A DNA stretch of 64,000 nt, taken from contig JAJPHA010000026.1 in assembly GCA_021325475.1 (NCBI GenBank), positions 1 through 64,000 on the forward strand, in the 5' to 3' direction. The notes under the pieces were generated by a model. That model was not told the DNA's origin. It did no database searches and was given only the letters and a program-made list of their open reading frames with translations. Made by a program: the position numbers and the translations under genes. Below are positions 36,136 to 46,867 of the stretch, piece after piece (position 1 is the first letter of the stretch; each line of letters begins with the position of its first letter). The DNA comes from Rhodanobacteraceae bacterium (GTDB lineage: Bacteria > Pseudomonadota > Gammaproteobacteria > Xanthomonadales > Rhodanobacteraceae).

Positions 36136-37974
36136 TCAGCCATGGAACGCGCCGTAGATGCGCGCGGCGAGTTCGCGACTGACGCCCTTGACCTCGGCCA
36201 ATTCCTCGATGCCGGCCGCGGCCACGCCGGCGAGGCCGCCGAAGTGCTTGAGCAGCGCCGCGCGCCGCTTGCCGCCGATGCCGGCGATCTCCTCCAGCGG
36301 ACTCCTCTCGCGCGCCTTCTCGCGGCGTTGGCGGTGGCCGGTGATGGCGAAGCGATGCGCCTCGTCGCGCACGCTCTGGATCAGATGCAGCGCCGGCGAT
36401 TCCGGCCCCGGCCACAGGGTCCGGCCGTCATCGCCGCGGATCAGGGTCTCGTGCCCGGCGCGACGCTCGGCGCCTTTCGCCACGCCAACCACCAGCACGC
36501 CGGCGATGCCGAGATCGGCCAGCACCTCGAGCGCCTGCGCCACCTGCCCCTTGCCGCCGTCGATCAGCAGCACGTCCGGCAGCGCGCCCTCGCCCGCCTG
36601 CACGCGTTTGTAGCGCCGCAGGAGCGCCTCGCGCATCGCGCCGTAGTCGTCGCCGGGCGCGACGCCGGCGATGTTGAAGCGACGGTATTGCGATTTTTCC
36701 GGTCCGTCCGGCCCGTACACCACGCAGGCGGCGACGGTCGCTTCGCCGAGCGTGTGGCTGATGTCGAAGCATTCCAGCCGCCGCGGCGTCTCGTCGAGTT
36801 CGAGCAACTCGCGCAGCGCCTCGAAGCGTTCGCGCGCGGTCTGGTTGCTCGCCAGACGCGCGGCGAGCGCGGCGCGCGCGTTCTTGCGCGCCAGTTCGAC
36901 GAAGCGCGCACGCTCGGCGCGCACCTGCACCTTGATCTCGACCGCATGGCCGGCCTGCGTCGTCAGCATCTGCGCCAGCGCGGCCGCGTCGTCCGGCGCG
37001 TCGCTGACGATGAGTTCGGGCGGCACCGGCTTGTCGAGGTAATACTGCGCGATGAACGACGCCAGCAGCGCGCCGGGGGTCGCTTCCGTCGGCAGACGCG
37101 GGAAGAAGTCGCGCGAACCCAGACTGATGCCGTTGCGGAAATACAGCACCGCCACGCAGGCGAGTCCGGCCTCGAGATGACACGCCAGCACGTCGAGGTC
37201 CGCGCTCGCACCCTGCACGTAGTTCTGCGCCTGCAGGCGCTTGAGCGTGGCGATCTGATCGCGCAGCCGCGCCGCCTGCTCGAATTCCAGCGCCGCACTG
37301 GCCCGTTCCATCGCCGCGCCGAGTTCGTCGATCACGGCGCTGCTGCGGCCGTGCAGGAACATCGCCGCGTGACGCACGCTTTCCCGGTATTCCTCCGGCG
37401 TGACGAGGCCCACGCACGGCGCGCTGCATCGCCCGATCTGGTATTGCAGGCACGGGCGCGAGCGATTGCGGAAGTAGCTGTCCTCGCACTGGCGCACGCG
37501 AAACAGCTTCTGCATCAGATCGAGACTCTCGCGCACCGCCCAGGCGCTGGGATACGGGCCGAAGTATTCGCCCTTGGCGGTCCTGGCGCCGCGATGGAAC
37601 GCCATGCGCGGAAAATCCTCGCCGGCCGAAAGATAGATGTAGGGATAGCTCTTGTCGTCGCGCAGCAGGATGTTGTAGCGCGGTTTGAGGTGCTTGATGA
37701 GCTGCGCCTCGAGCAGCAGCGCCTCGGCCTCGGTGCGAGTGAGCGTGACCTCGATGCGCGCGATCTGCGCCACCATCGCGGCGATGCGCGGCTCCATGCG
37801 CGGCTTGAGGAAATAGCTGCCGACGCGCTTCTTCAGATTGCCGGCCTTGCCGACGTAGAGCGGCTCGCCGTTCGCCGCCAGCATCCGGTACACCCCGGGC
37901 GAGGTGGTCAGGGTACGGACGAACTCCTTGCCGTCGAACGCCGGAGGGCTCGCTGCGGATCGCGATGCGGCCAT
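36136..37974 (-). CDS. uvrC: UvrABC excinuclease subunit C
   Basis: 612 residues, full length. GIY-YIG nuclease at the N-terminus (GVYRMLAANGEPLYVGKAG near residue 26), a Cys cluster region (CLQYQIGRCSAPCVG near 173), UVR motif near residue 215, RNase-H-like C-terminal nuclease (CFDISHTLGE; LLIDGGKGQVAQA) and a helix-hairpin-helix tail (IAGIGGKRRAALLKHFGG). It makes both incisions in nucleotide excision repair. The gene begins right after the thioredoxin-NHL gene, with no spacer. Confidence 0.97.
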   Translation of the reverse strand: MAASRSAASPPAFDGKEFVRTLTTSPGVYRMLAANGEPLYVGKAGNLKKRVGSYFLKPRMEPRIAAMVAQIARIEVTLTRTEAEALLLEAQLIKHLKPRYNILLRDDKSYPYIYLSAGEDFPRMAFHRGARTAKGEYFGPYPSAWAVRESLDLMQKLFRVRQCEDSYFRNRSRPCLQYQIGRCSAPCVGLVTPEEYRESVRHAAMFLHGRSSAVIDELGAAMERASAALEFEQAARLRDQIATLKRLQAQNYVQGASADLDVLACHLEAGLACVAVLYFRNGISLGSRDFFPRLPTEATPGALLASFIAQYYLDKPVPPELIVSDAPDDAAALAQMLTTQAGHAVEIKVQVRAERARFVELARKNARAALAARLASNQTARERFEALRELLELDETPRRLECFDISHTLGEATVAACVVYGPDGPEKSQYRRFNIAGVAPGDDYGAMREALLRRYKRVQAGEGALPDVLLIDGGKGQVAQALEVLADLGIAGVLVVGVAKGAERRAGHETLIRGDDGRTLWPGPESPALHLIQSVRDEAHRFAITGHRQRREKARERSPLEEIAGIGGKRRAALLKHFGGLAGVAAAGIEELAEVKGVSRELAARIYGAFHG

Positions 37975-39402
37975 CTACTCACTGAAATTCAGGCGCCGGA
38001 TCTGGCCGGAGCTCAGGTCCACGCGCACGATCTCGTGCGCGTTCGTGTTCGCGATCCACAGCGCGCCCGCGGCGACCGCGACGCCGGCCGGCTCGTTGAG
38101 CCGGTACGGCAGGTTGAGCGCACGCACCTCACCGCTGCGCAGGTTCAGCGCCTTGATCTTGCCGTTGTAGCTGTCGGCGATGAACACCAGACCGCGCGGA
38201 TCGACGCAGACGTCGAGCGGATGCTGCAAACGCGCGGTGTCGCGCCGGCCGGGGGCGTCGCCGAACTCGTACAATCCCATGCCGACCAGCGTGCTGACGC
38301 GATTGTCGAGCAGCCGCACCAGCCGTATCGCCGATGCCGCGGCATCGGCCACGACCAGTTGCTGGCCGAGCAGGGCCAGTCCGCTCGGCTGGGCGAAGCT
38401 GGCGGCCGGGCCGTCGCCGTCGATCAGGTCGAGCTGGCCGTTGCCAGCGAACACGGCCAGGCGATTCTTGATCAGATCCAGTTGCCAGATCTGATGCTGG
38501 CCGGCGAGCGTGAAGTACAGGCGTTCGCCCATGCCGACCACCGCGGTCGGCGCCGACATCGCCAGCTTGGTCGGTTCGAGCGCATCGTTCGGCACGTCGT
38601 AGCCGCACGCGCCGGTGCCGGCGACCGTCTCCACTTCGCCGGTGAGCAGGCGGATGCGGCGCAGCGCATGGTTGCCGGTATCGGCCACGTACAGCGCGTC
38701 CTTCAGCAGGGTCATGCCCTGCGGCTCGGTGAAGCCGGCGTCCTGATTGCGCCCGTCCCAGAATCCCGGATTGCCGGAACCGAACTGGCGCTGGATGCGG
38801 CCCTCGTGGGTGCATTCGAGGATGCGATTGTGGCCGCTGTCGGCGATCCACAGCACCGAATCGGTCACCAGCAGCCGGCGCGGAAAGCGCAACGGCAGCC
38901 TCGGCTCCGGCCGCTGCACCGGCACGCTGGATTCGTACACCCGCATGTCGCGGGCCGCCGCCTCGTCGAGCAGATGCGCGACCAGCGTATCGATTTCCTG
39001 GCGGCGGCCTTCGCCCGGCAGCAGCGCCGCGAGTTGGCCCTGCGCGTCGACCACCGCGACCGTCGGCCAGGCGGATACGCCGTAAGCCTGCCACGCCAGA
39101 TAATTCGGATCGTTGGCGACGGCGTGGCGGATGTGGTGACGATTCACCGCCTTGAGCACCGGCGTCGCCTCGCGCTGGTAGGCGTACTTCGGCGTGTGAA
39201 TGCCGATCACGCTCAGCCCGTCGTGGTACTTGTTCTCGACGTAGCGCAGATCCGGCAGCAGATTGAGGCAGTTGACGCAGTCGAACGTCCAGAAGTGGAG
39301 CAGCGTCACGCGCCCGCGCAGCGCCGCAAGCGTCGGCGGTTGATCGGTATTCACCCACTCCAACGCCGGCGGCAATTCCGGCGCCTGCACTCTGGCGTTC
39401 AT
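37975..39402 (-). CDS. Thioredoxin-like / NHL-repeat fusion protein (NHLRC2-like)
   Basis: 475 residues. A thioredoxin-fold domain with CVNC (HFWTFDCVNCLNLLPDL, near residue 40) is followed by NHL beta-propeller repeats (LWIADSGHNRILECTHEG; LYVADTGNHALRRIR; VFIADSYNGKIKALN). The order matches human NHLRC2 and bacterial relatives whose function is not settled. There is no signal peptide, so it should be cytoplasmic. The stop directly abuts the uvrC start, so the two are probably cotranscribed. Confidence 0.9.
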   Translation of the reverse strand: MNARVQAPELPPALEWVNTDQPPTLAALRGRVTLLHFWTFDCVNCLNLLPDLRYVENKYHDGLSVIGIHTPKYAYQREATPVLKAVNRHHIRHAVANDPNYLAWQAYGVSAWPTVAVVDAQGQLAALLPGEGRRQEIDTLVAHLLDEAAARDMRVYESSVPVQRPEPRLPLRFPRRLLVTDSVLWIADSGHNRILECTHEGRIQRQFGSGNPGFWDGRNQDAGFTEPQGMTLLKDALYVADTGNHALRRIRLLTGEVETVAGTGACGYDVPNDALEPTKLAMSAPTAVVGMGERLYFTLAGQHQIWQLDLIKNRLAVFAGNGQLDLIDGDGPAASFAQPSGLALLGQQLVVADAAASAIRLVRLLDNRVSTLVGMGLYEFGDAPGRRDTARLQHPLDVCVDPRGLVFIADSYNGKIKALNLRSGEVRALNLPYRLNEPAGVAVAAGALWIANTNAHEIVRVDLSSGQIRRLNFSE

Positions 39403-39429
39403 CGCGCGAGCCTCGTTCCTCGGCGCGTA

Positions 39430-39894
39430 TTATGCGGCATCACGGCAGCGTTCGATCAGGCCGAACACGCCGCGCCGCACGAGGGCGATCACCTGGCGGA
39501 AATCCTCGTCGTCGCCGTAATAGGGATCCGGCACTTCCTCGGGCGGCGCGGTGCCCGCGAACGGCAGGAACAGCGCGAGCTTCTCGCTGTGCGCGGGCGG
39601 ACAGCGCCGCGCCAGTTCGCGCAGATTGGACCGATCCATGGCCAGCACCGCGTCGAACCCGACGAAGTCCATGGCCGTGACCTGGCGCGCGCGGTGCGCG
39701 GCGAGATCGTAGCCGTGCGCGGCGGCGCAGGCGACGGCACGCGCGTCCGCACCGGCGCCGCTGTGCCAGCCGCCGAGGCCGGCCGAGGCGACCGTCAACG
39801 CCAGCCCGGCGTGCGCGAACTCGCGCCGCGCCACCGCTTCGGCGAGCGGCGAGCGACAGATGTTGCCGAGGCAGACAAAGAGTATACTTTTCAT
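39430..39894 (-). CDS. Low-molecular-weight protein-tyrosine phosphatase
   Basis: 154 residues. The P-loop C-x5-R ([15 protein letters not shown] near residue 8) and the general-acid motif [10 protein letters not shown] near residue 120 define the family. In bacteria such enzymes often control capsule kinases or other phosphotyrosine proteins. No tyrosine kinase is adjacent. The start overlaps the kdsB stop (ATGA). Confidence 0.95.
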   Translation of the reverse strand: MKSILFVCLGNICRSPLAEAVARREFAHAGLALTVASAGLGGWHSGAGADARAVACAAAHGYDLAAHRARQVTAMDFVGFDAVLAMDRSNLRELARRCPPAHSEKLALFLPFAGTAPPEEVPDPYYGDDEDFRQVIALVRRGVFGLIERCRDAA

Positions 39895-40670
39895 CCCCGC
39901 CCCTCGCGCGCCACGAGCGCGCGCACGCGCGCGAGATCCTCCGCCGTGTCCACACCGCCCGGAAACGGCGCCGGCGAAAGACCCACGGCGATGCGAAAGC
40001 CGTGCTCGAGCGCGCGCAGTTGCTCCAGCGACTCGGCCCGTTCCAGCGGGGTTCGCGGCAACGCCGCGAAGCGGCGCAGGAACCCGGCACGGTAGGCGTA
40101 GATGCCGATGTGGCGCCGGAACGGCACGTCCGCCGGCAGGCGCTCGCGCGAGACCGCGAACGCGTCGCGCGGCCACGGCAGCGGCGCGCGGCTGAAGTAC
40201 AGCGCATGGCCATCGGCGGTGGTCACCAGCTTGACGCAGGCCGGATCGAACAACTCCTCGACCGACTCGATCGGCGCGGCCAGCGTGGCCATCGGCGCAT
40301 CGGTCGCGGCGAGCAGTTCGGCGACCGCGCGCACGCCGGCCGGCGGCGCGAGCGGCTCGTCGCCCTGCAGATTCACGACGATGGTCTCGTCCGCCCAGCC
40401 GAGACGCGCCGCGCACTCGGCGAGGCGATCGCTGCCGGAGGCGTGATCGGCCGCCGTCAGCACCACCTCGACGCCGCTGCCCCGCAGCGCGGTGGCCACG
40501 CGCTCGTCGTCGGTCGCCACCAGCGTGTGCGTCGCGCCGGCACGCTGCGCACGGCGCGCCACGTGCCGCACCATCGGCTCGCCGCCGATCTCGAGCAGCG
40601 GCTTGCCCGGCAGACGGGTGGAGCCGTAGCGGGCCGGGATGGCGACGATGAATTCCAGGGAATCGGTCAC
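39891..40670 (-). CDS. kdsB: 3-deoxy-manno-octulosonate cytidylyltransferase
   Basis: 259 residues with a GTG start at 40670, chosen because it gives the canonical N-terminus [19 protein letters not shown]. Further motifs are [19 protein letters not shown] and [11 protein letters not shown]. It activates Kdo with CTP for lipid A-Kdo assembly in Gram-negative outer membranes. Coupled to the phosphatase gene downstream. Confidence 0.96.
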   Translation of the reverse strand: MTDSLEFIVAIPARYGSTRLPGKPLLEIGGEPMVRHVARRAQRAGATHTLVATDDERVATALRGSGVEVVLTAADHASGSDRLAECAARLGWADETIVVNLQGDEPLAPPAGVRAVAELLAATDAPMATLAAPIESVEELFDPACVKLVTTADGHALYFSRAPLPWPRDAFAVSRERLPADVPFRRHIGIYAYRAGFLRRFAALPRTPLERAESLEQLRALEHGFRIAVGLSPAPFPGGVDTAEDLARVRALVAREGRG

Positions 40671-40849
40671 GTACCAGATGCAGGAGGGACGACGGGCCGC
40701 AGTGTACACGGCACGACCTCGTCCGCGCTCGCACCGGTGGCCGCCACCGTTGACCGAGACACCTGTCACAAGAGGGATGGGCGCCGTCGGGCGCAAGTGC
40801 TAGCGTGTGACGCAGGGCAACGTGAGTCGGAAATCCGACGGGAGCCTCC

Positions 40850-41680
40850 ATGCAACGTTTTCTCCCAATCGCGATGGCCGGATTGCTGCTCGCGCTGGCG
40901 ACCATCGGCCCGGCCCATGCCACCCGATGGACCGTACAAGTCGGCGGCACCAGCACCTACGGCGACGGCTACGGCGGCGGTTATACGAACCCGGTCCTGG
41001 CGTTTTCTCCGGCGCAACTGACGATCAACGCAGGCGATACGGTGACCTTCATCAATCTCGGCGGCGCCGCGCACAACGTGCACGCCGACGACAACTCGTT
41101 CCGCTGCGCCAACGGCTGCGACGGCCAGGGCGGCAACGGCAATCCGTCCTCGGCGGATTGGAGCTTCAGCCTCACGTTCAACAACCCCGGTACCATCGGC
41201 TATCACTGCGACGTGCATCAAGGCATGGGCATGGTCGGCACGATCGTGGTGAACGCCTCGTCGTCCTCGATACCGCTCGGCGGCTACATGAGCGGCAACT
41301 GGTACGGCGGCTCCAGCCAGAGCGGTCACGGCTTCCAGCTCGAGTTCACCAGCCAGAACAACACCGCCGTCGCGATCTGGTTCGTCTATTCACCCGACGG
41401 TTCCGCACAGAACTGGATCTATGCCCAGGGCACCTACGATCCGACCCAGAGCACCGTCACCCTGCCGGCGTTCCTGCTCACCGGTGCCAAGTTCCCGAAC
41501 CCGCTGTCGAACTTCGATCCCACCGCCGTGCAGCGCACCGACTGGGGCACGCTCACCTTCAGCTTCACCGACTGCAACAACGGCACGGCGAGCTGGAATT
41601 CGACGGTCGCCGGCTACGGCAACGGCAGCTTGCCGATCACCCGGGTCAGCCAGATCGCCGGCACCGTATGTCCGCAATGA
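40850..41680 (+). CDS. Exported cupredoxin-domain protein
   Basis: 276 residues. A signal peptide (RFLPIAMAGLLLALATIGPAHA) is followed by a plastocyanin-like domain with all type-1 copper ligands: His in GGAAHNVHADD, Cys and His in GYHCDVHQGMGM, and the axial Met (residues about 75-130). The remaining 140 residues form a Gly/Ser/Asn-rich beta domain with Cys pairs (TDCNNGT; GTVCPQ) that I do not recognise. It is divergent from kdsB. It may carry electrons in the periplasm or outside. Confidence 0.85.
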   Translation: MQRFLPIAMAGLLLALATIGPAHATRWTVQVGGTSTYGDGYGGGYTNPVLAFSPAQLTINAGDTVTFINLGGAAHNVHADDNSFRCANGCDGQGGNGNPSSADWSFSLTFNNPGTIGYHCDVHQGMGMVGTIVVNASSSSIPLGGYMSGNWYGGSSQSGHGFQLEFTSQNNTAVAIWFVYSPDGSAQNWIYAQGTYDPTQSTVTLPAFLLTGAKFPNPLSNFDPTAVQRTDWGTLTFSFTDCNNGTASWNSTVAGYGNGSLPITRVSQIAGTVCPQ

Positions 41681-41707
41681 GGCAATGACGCCGGCCGCGT
41701 CGCGCGT

Positions 41708-42964
<1,257 letters not shown>

Positions 42965-43019
42965 GGCACCAGGGGCAGTCGAACCGGGCCGTGCAGTTGA
43001 CCGCTTCGCGCGAGCCGCG

Positions 43020-44768
43020 TCAAGCCAGGCCCGCCGAACGCGGCGCGTTGGCGGTTTCCTCGCGCACCGCACCCGCCGCATCGTCCGCCGCCGAATCGTC
43101 AGCAAGGTCAATCCGTACATAACCGCCGCCGAGCTCATGCACGGCGGCGATCGCGACCGTCTCGATGCGCGGCTCCGGCGGCCAGCCGAAGGGATCCCCC
43201 GCGCGGGTCACTTCGACCTGCCGGGCATCGCGCTCGAAGGTGGCGGCGGTGAGCAGCGCGCCGCCTTTCCGCTCGCCCGGACCTTCGCCGAGCCATTCCA
43301 GCAGGATGCCGCGTAGCGGCGCGCGCGGCGCGTCGTGCCGATCGAAGGTGCGCAGCGCCGCCGCGATCGCGCGACGGGCCAGGAGCTCGATGCCGACATC
43401 GAGCGCGCCATTCGCGTCCACCCGCATCCAGCGAATGGTGCCGATCATCCAGTCCTGCGGTTCATCCTCGTCCTCGGCCGGCGGCGCGAGGCCGACGAGT
43501 TCCCCGACCTTGAGCCGGATGCCCTCGCCCTTCTCCCACAGCAGCCGGTAGCCGCGCAGGCTCTGATCGAGCACTTTCGCGACATGATGGCGAACGCGCA
43601 ACGCGGTGGCGCCGGGACTGGCCGGCCAGGCCGCCCGATCGTGCTCGGAGAGCAGCGCCGTGCCGCGCGTCTTGCGCAGGAACGTCTCGAAATCCTGATT
43701 GCCGGCGAGCGCGAAGTGGACGTCGACGAGGCCGATCAGCGTATCCAGCGTGTGGCCGGCGGCGAGCCGCGCCTCGCCGCGTTCCGCGGCATTGTCCCAA
43801 CCGCGCATCAGGCGCTCGACGAAAGCCACGTCGGTGTGCACCACCGGGCCGCCGCGCAGCCGGAACTGGGTCTTTTCCACGCCGGGCGGCAGCATCGCCA
43901 ACTGGCCTTCGAGAAAGCGCAACAGGCCGTTGATCTCCAGCGCCCACAGTCCTTCGCCCGGCGCTTCGCGTTCCTCGGGCAGATAGCCCGGGCTCTGGTC
44001 GCTGTCGGTGCGCACCGCGATTGCGCCGGCCGGCGCGCGGCCTTCGCGCAATTCGCAATGCGCGGCGAACACGCGGGTGAGCTCGTAGGTCTCGCTGTTT
44101 TCGCGCTGGCTGAAGCGGTACGGGTTGCACAGCGCGAACAGCAGCGCATGCTGATACGCCAGACGCACGCTGGTCTGCGCGTCCTCCTGCAGCGGATCGG
44201 GCACGGGCTTGTCGTCGAGCCGCACCGCCACCGCGAACCGGAACAGATCGTGCAGGTTGCGCCAGGCGCCCGCCGGCGGCGCCAGATAGCGCAGGTACGC
44301 GGTATACAGCACCGCGCCGCGATGCTGCACCGCCCGCGCCAGCGCCAGCGCCACGCTGCGCGCGCGCAGGAACGGCACCGCGCCGGCCGGCGCGCAGAAA
44401 TCGTAGACCGCCGCGCCGTAGCCCATCGCCAGCTCGAGCTCGAAGTCCTGCGCGAGCTGACCGAGCTGCTGCTTCTGCGGCGGCAGCGGAAAGCTGTCGC
44501 CGGCGACCTGCTTGTTGAGATTCGCCACGATCTGCGCGACCTGCGGCCGCAGCATCTCCAGCGCTTCCAGGCGTTGCGCCGGCTCGATGCGCAACTGGTT
44601 CGTCTCGCGCAGGGCGTTGATCAGCAGGCGCGCGGTGGCGCCGGGATTCGCCAGCGGCAGATGCGCGATCCAGTCGCGCAAGGAGCGGGCGTCGGTGGCG
44701 AACGAATTCTTCCCCGGCGCGTGCCGCTCCGGGAAACCGTGCACCAACCGCTGGAACAGGGCACTCAT
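43020..44768 (-). CDS. Large protein with C-terminal PilZ-like domain, unknown function
   Basis: 582 residues from ATG 44768. The first 400 residues are helical and of no family I recognise (start [19 protein letters not shown]). Residues about 420-500 look PilZ-like: [14 protein letters not shown] has the D-x-S-x2-G-like motif and [21 protein letters not shown] the matching C-terminal strand pair. The upstream Arg motif for c-di-GMP is weak, so binding is uncertain. No signal peptide. It follows the acetyl-CoA hydrolase gene by 34 bp. Confidence 0.65.
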   Translation of the reverse strand: MSALFQRLVHGFPERHAPGKNSFATDARSLRDWIAHLPLANPGATARLLINALRETNQLRIEPAQRLEALEMLRPQVAQIVANLNKQVAGDSFPLPPQKQQLGQLAQDFELELAMGYGAAVYDFCAPAGAVPFLRARSVALALARAVQHRGAVLYTAYLRYLAPPAGAWRNLHDLFRFAVAVRLDDKPVPDPLQEDAQTSVRLAYQHALLFALCNPYRFSQRENSETYELTRVFAAHCELREGRAPAGAIAVRTDSDQSPGYLPEEREAPGEGLWALEINGLLRFLEGQLAMLPPGVEKTQFRLRGGPVVHTDVAFVERLMRGWDNAAERGEARLAAGHTLDTLIGLVDVHFALAGNQDFETFLRKTRGTALLSEHDRAAWPASPGATALRVRHHVAKVLDQSLRGYRLLWEKGEGIRLKVGELVGLAPPAEDEDEPQDWMIGTIRWMRVDANGALDVGIELLARRAIAAALRTFDRHDAPRAPLRGILLEWLGEGPGERKGGALLTAATFERDARQVEVTRAGDPFGWPPEPRIETVAIAAVHELGGGYVRIDLADDSAADDAAGAVREETANAPRSAGLA

Positions 44769-44802
44769 CGACCAACCGCCTCCACTGCGCGCAGTATACT
44801 CC

Positions 44803-46746
44803 TCACTCCGCCGCGGTTTCCCGCAGGGCGCGCAGCACCAGGCGGCGCAGCAGGCGTTCGCGGAAGTTGCGCGGGCGGTCGAGGTCGAGCCGGCGCAGCG
44901 CCGCCGCCTCGGCCGTCGCGGACACCGTGCCCGACCAAGCACCGAACGCGAACGCGGCCAGGCGCAGTTTGTGCGCGCTCAGCGCCTTCAGGCGTTGCAG
45001 GGCCGGCAGCAAGGCGAGCTCCTCCGCGTTGAAATCGCTGCCGAACGGAAATCTCGGCAACTGCGCGCGCCACGGCGCGAGCGTCTGCGCCAGATGTTCC
45101 GGCGTGTTGCGGCGCCAGGGTTCCGGAATGACGAAGTCCGGGCGCAGCTTGCCGGCCGCCTTGGCCTGCGCGGCCAGTGCATCCTGGAAGCGCGCGTCGG
45201 CGATCGCGAGCATGGCGACGATGCAGTCCTCGTCGGACTTGCCGCGCAGATCGGCCACGCCGTATTCGGTGACATAGATGTCGCGCAGATGTCGCGGAAT
45301 CGTGGTGTGGCCGTAGTTCCAGACGATGTTCGAGCGCACCCGGCCGCCGCTCTCGCGGGTGCTGCGCAGGAGCAGGATCGAGCGGCCGCGATCGAGCGCA
45401 TGCGCCATCGCCACGAAGTTGTACTGGCCGCCGACGCCGCTCACCACCTGACCGTCCTCGAGCGCGTCGGACACCGCCGCGCCGAGCAGTGTGGCCATCA
45501 TGCAGGTGTTGAAGAAGCGCGCCTGGCGGCGTTGCAGGGCGTCGAGCAGTTCGCGTCCGCCGTAGAGCTGGTTGATGTCGGACACGCGCGTCATCGACAG
45601 GCCGTTGAAGGCGTCGCCCTCGAGGCCGCGCAGCCAGGCGTAGAACTCCCGGGAACCGAGATAGAACGCGCCGCGCAGATAGCGGCCATCGTGCCGGTCG
45701 CGGAGATCCACCGGCTGCCCTTCGGCGAGCGCCAGTTCGATCATGAGATCGTCGTAGACCCGCCGCGACAAAATGCCGGCGCGGGCCAGGTGCATGAAAC
45801 CGTCCATCACCATCTCGCTCGCGCCGTAGAGACCCTGCGCGAATGGTGCGAGGCCGCCGTCGCGCTCGATCAGCGCGGCGTCGCCGCCGCCGAGCGCCGC
45901 CAGCGCCGCACGGTACGCGGCATTCTCGCGCTGGCGCAGCAGCAGGCCGTGGACGAGCGCATCCGACAGCGCGCCGATGCCGATCTGCAGGGTGCCACCG
46001 TCGCGCACCAGCGTGCTCGCGTGCAGGCCGAGCGCGTGCTCGGGCAGCGTCACCGGCTCGCGCACCAACGCGAACAGCTCGTGGCGACAGGCCGGATCCT
46101 CGAGGATCACGTCGAACAGTTCCGCTTCCACCTCGGCCTCGTGACCGATGAACGGCAGATCGGGATGGACCACGCCGACCAAGAGCGGCCGCGGCGCACC
46201 GGCCGCGCCGAGACGGTCGAGCAGATCGAAGGTGACGTCCGGGTTGCAGGCGAGACTGTAGCGCCGGCGGCCGTCCCGATCCTCGCGCACGGCGACGAGT
46301 TGGGTCAGAACGTTGATTCCGGCGTGCACCAGATCGCGCGCGACGTGGGTGTAGTTGAGGCTGATGTAATCGCGCTGTGACTGCGGCACGTGCAGCATGC
46401 TGCCGGACAGGAGATAGAACTCGTGCACACGCACGTTCGCCGGCAGCGCATTGGCGTGCTGGGCGACGACATAGGCGAGATCCGGATAGTCGGCGCCGAA
46501 ATGGCGCGCCAGAAACGGTTCGAGGAAGCGTCGCTCGAGATCGTTGTGCGGACGCGGCCGCGCCAGCGACAGCGCGGTGTACAGCGTCAGGCGCAACGAA
46601 GGGTCCGCGGCGACGCGCCGATAGATCGCGTTCAACAGCACGTTCGGTTTGCCGAGGCCGAGCGGCGCGGCCACGCGCAGGTGCGCGCCGGCGTGCGCGA
46701 AGATGCGCGCGCAGCACGTCGCCACGTCGTTCACGAACTCGGTCAT
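44803..46746 (-). CDS. Acetyl-CoA hydrolase/transferase family protein
   Basis: 647 residues. The C-terminal CoA-transferase fold is clear: GIGALSDALVHGL near residue 255, the probable catalytic Glu in YGASEMVMDGFM near 310, GVGGQYNFVAMAHALDRG near 445 and the TEYGVADLRGKSD motif near 495. Relatives include acetyl-CoA hydrolase and 4-hydroxybutyrate or succinyl-CoA:acetate CoA-transferases; the reaction cannot be decided here. The protein is longer at the N-terminus than the usual 430-500 residues. Confidence 0.85.
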   Translation of the reverse strand: MTEFVNDVATCCARIFAHAGAHLRVAAPLGLGKPNVLLNAIYRRVAADPSLRLTLYTALSLARPRPHNDLERRFLEPFLARHFGADYPDLAYVVAQHANALPANVRVHEFYLLSGSMLHVPQSQRDYISLNYTHVARDLVHAGINVLTQLVAVREDRDGRRRYSLACNPDVTFDLLDRLGAAGAPRPLLVGVVHPDLPFIGHEAEVEAELFDVILEDPACRHELFALVREPVTLPEHALGLHASTLVRDGGTLQIGIGALSDALVHGLLLRQRENAAYRAALAALGGGDAALIERDGGLAPFAQGLYGASEMVMDGFMHLARAGILSRRVYDDLMIELALAEGQPVDLRDRHDGRYLRGAFYLGSREFYAWLRGLEGDAFNGLSMTRVSDINQLYGGRELLDALQRRQARFFNTCMMATLLGAAVSDALEDGQVVSGVGGQYNFVAMAHALDRGRSILLLRSTRESGGRVRSNIVWNYGHTTIPRHLRDIYVTEYGVADLRGKSDEDCIVAMLAIADARFQDALAAQAKAAGKLRPDFVIPEPWRRNTPEHLAQTLAPWRAQLPRFPFGSDFNAEELALLPALQRLKALSAHKLRLAAFAFGAWSGTVSATAEAAALRRLDLDRPRNFRERLLRRLVLRALRETAAE

Positions 46747-46867
46747 CGCTGCCTCCGCACGCGCGCATCATCGCAGATCGCGCGGCCGCATGCCCGTGTT
46801 CGGACCGCGCGAAAACCCGCGCACCGCGACGCGCGCTTCGGTATCATCGCGCCGGGGAGGTCGGCGC

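Noticed and set aside
36142-40095. Open frame of more than 1300 codons on the plus strand
   Set aside because: It runs antisense through uvrC, the thioredoxin-NHL gene and the phosphatase gene. Composition (Arg/His/Asp/Val/Ala) is that of a GC-rich shadow frame; no domain motifs.
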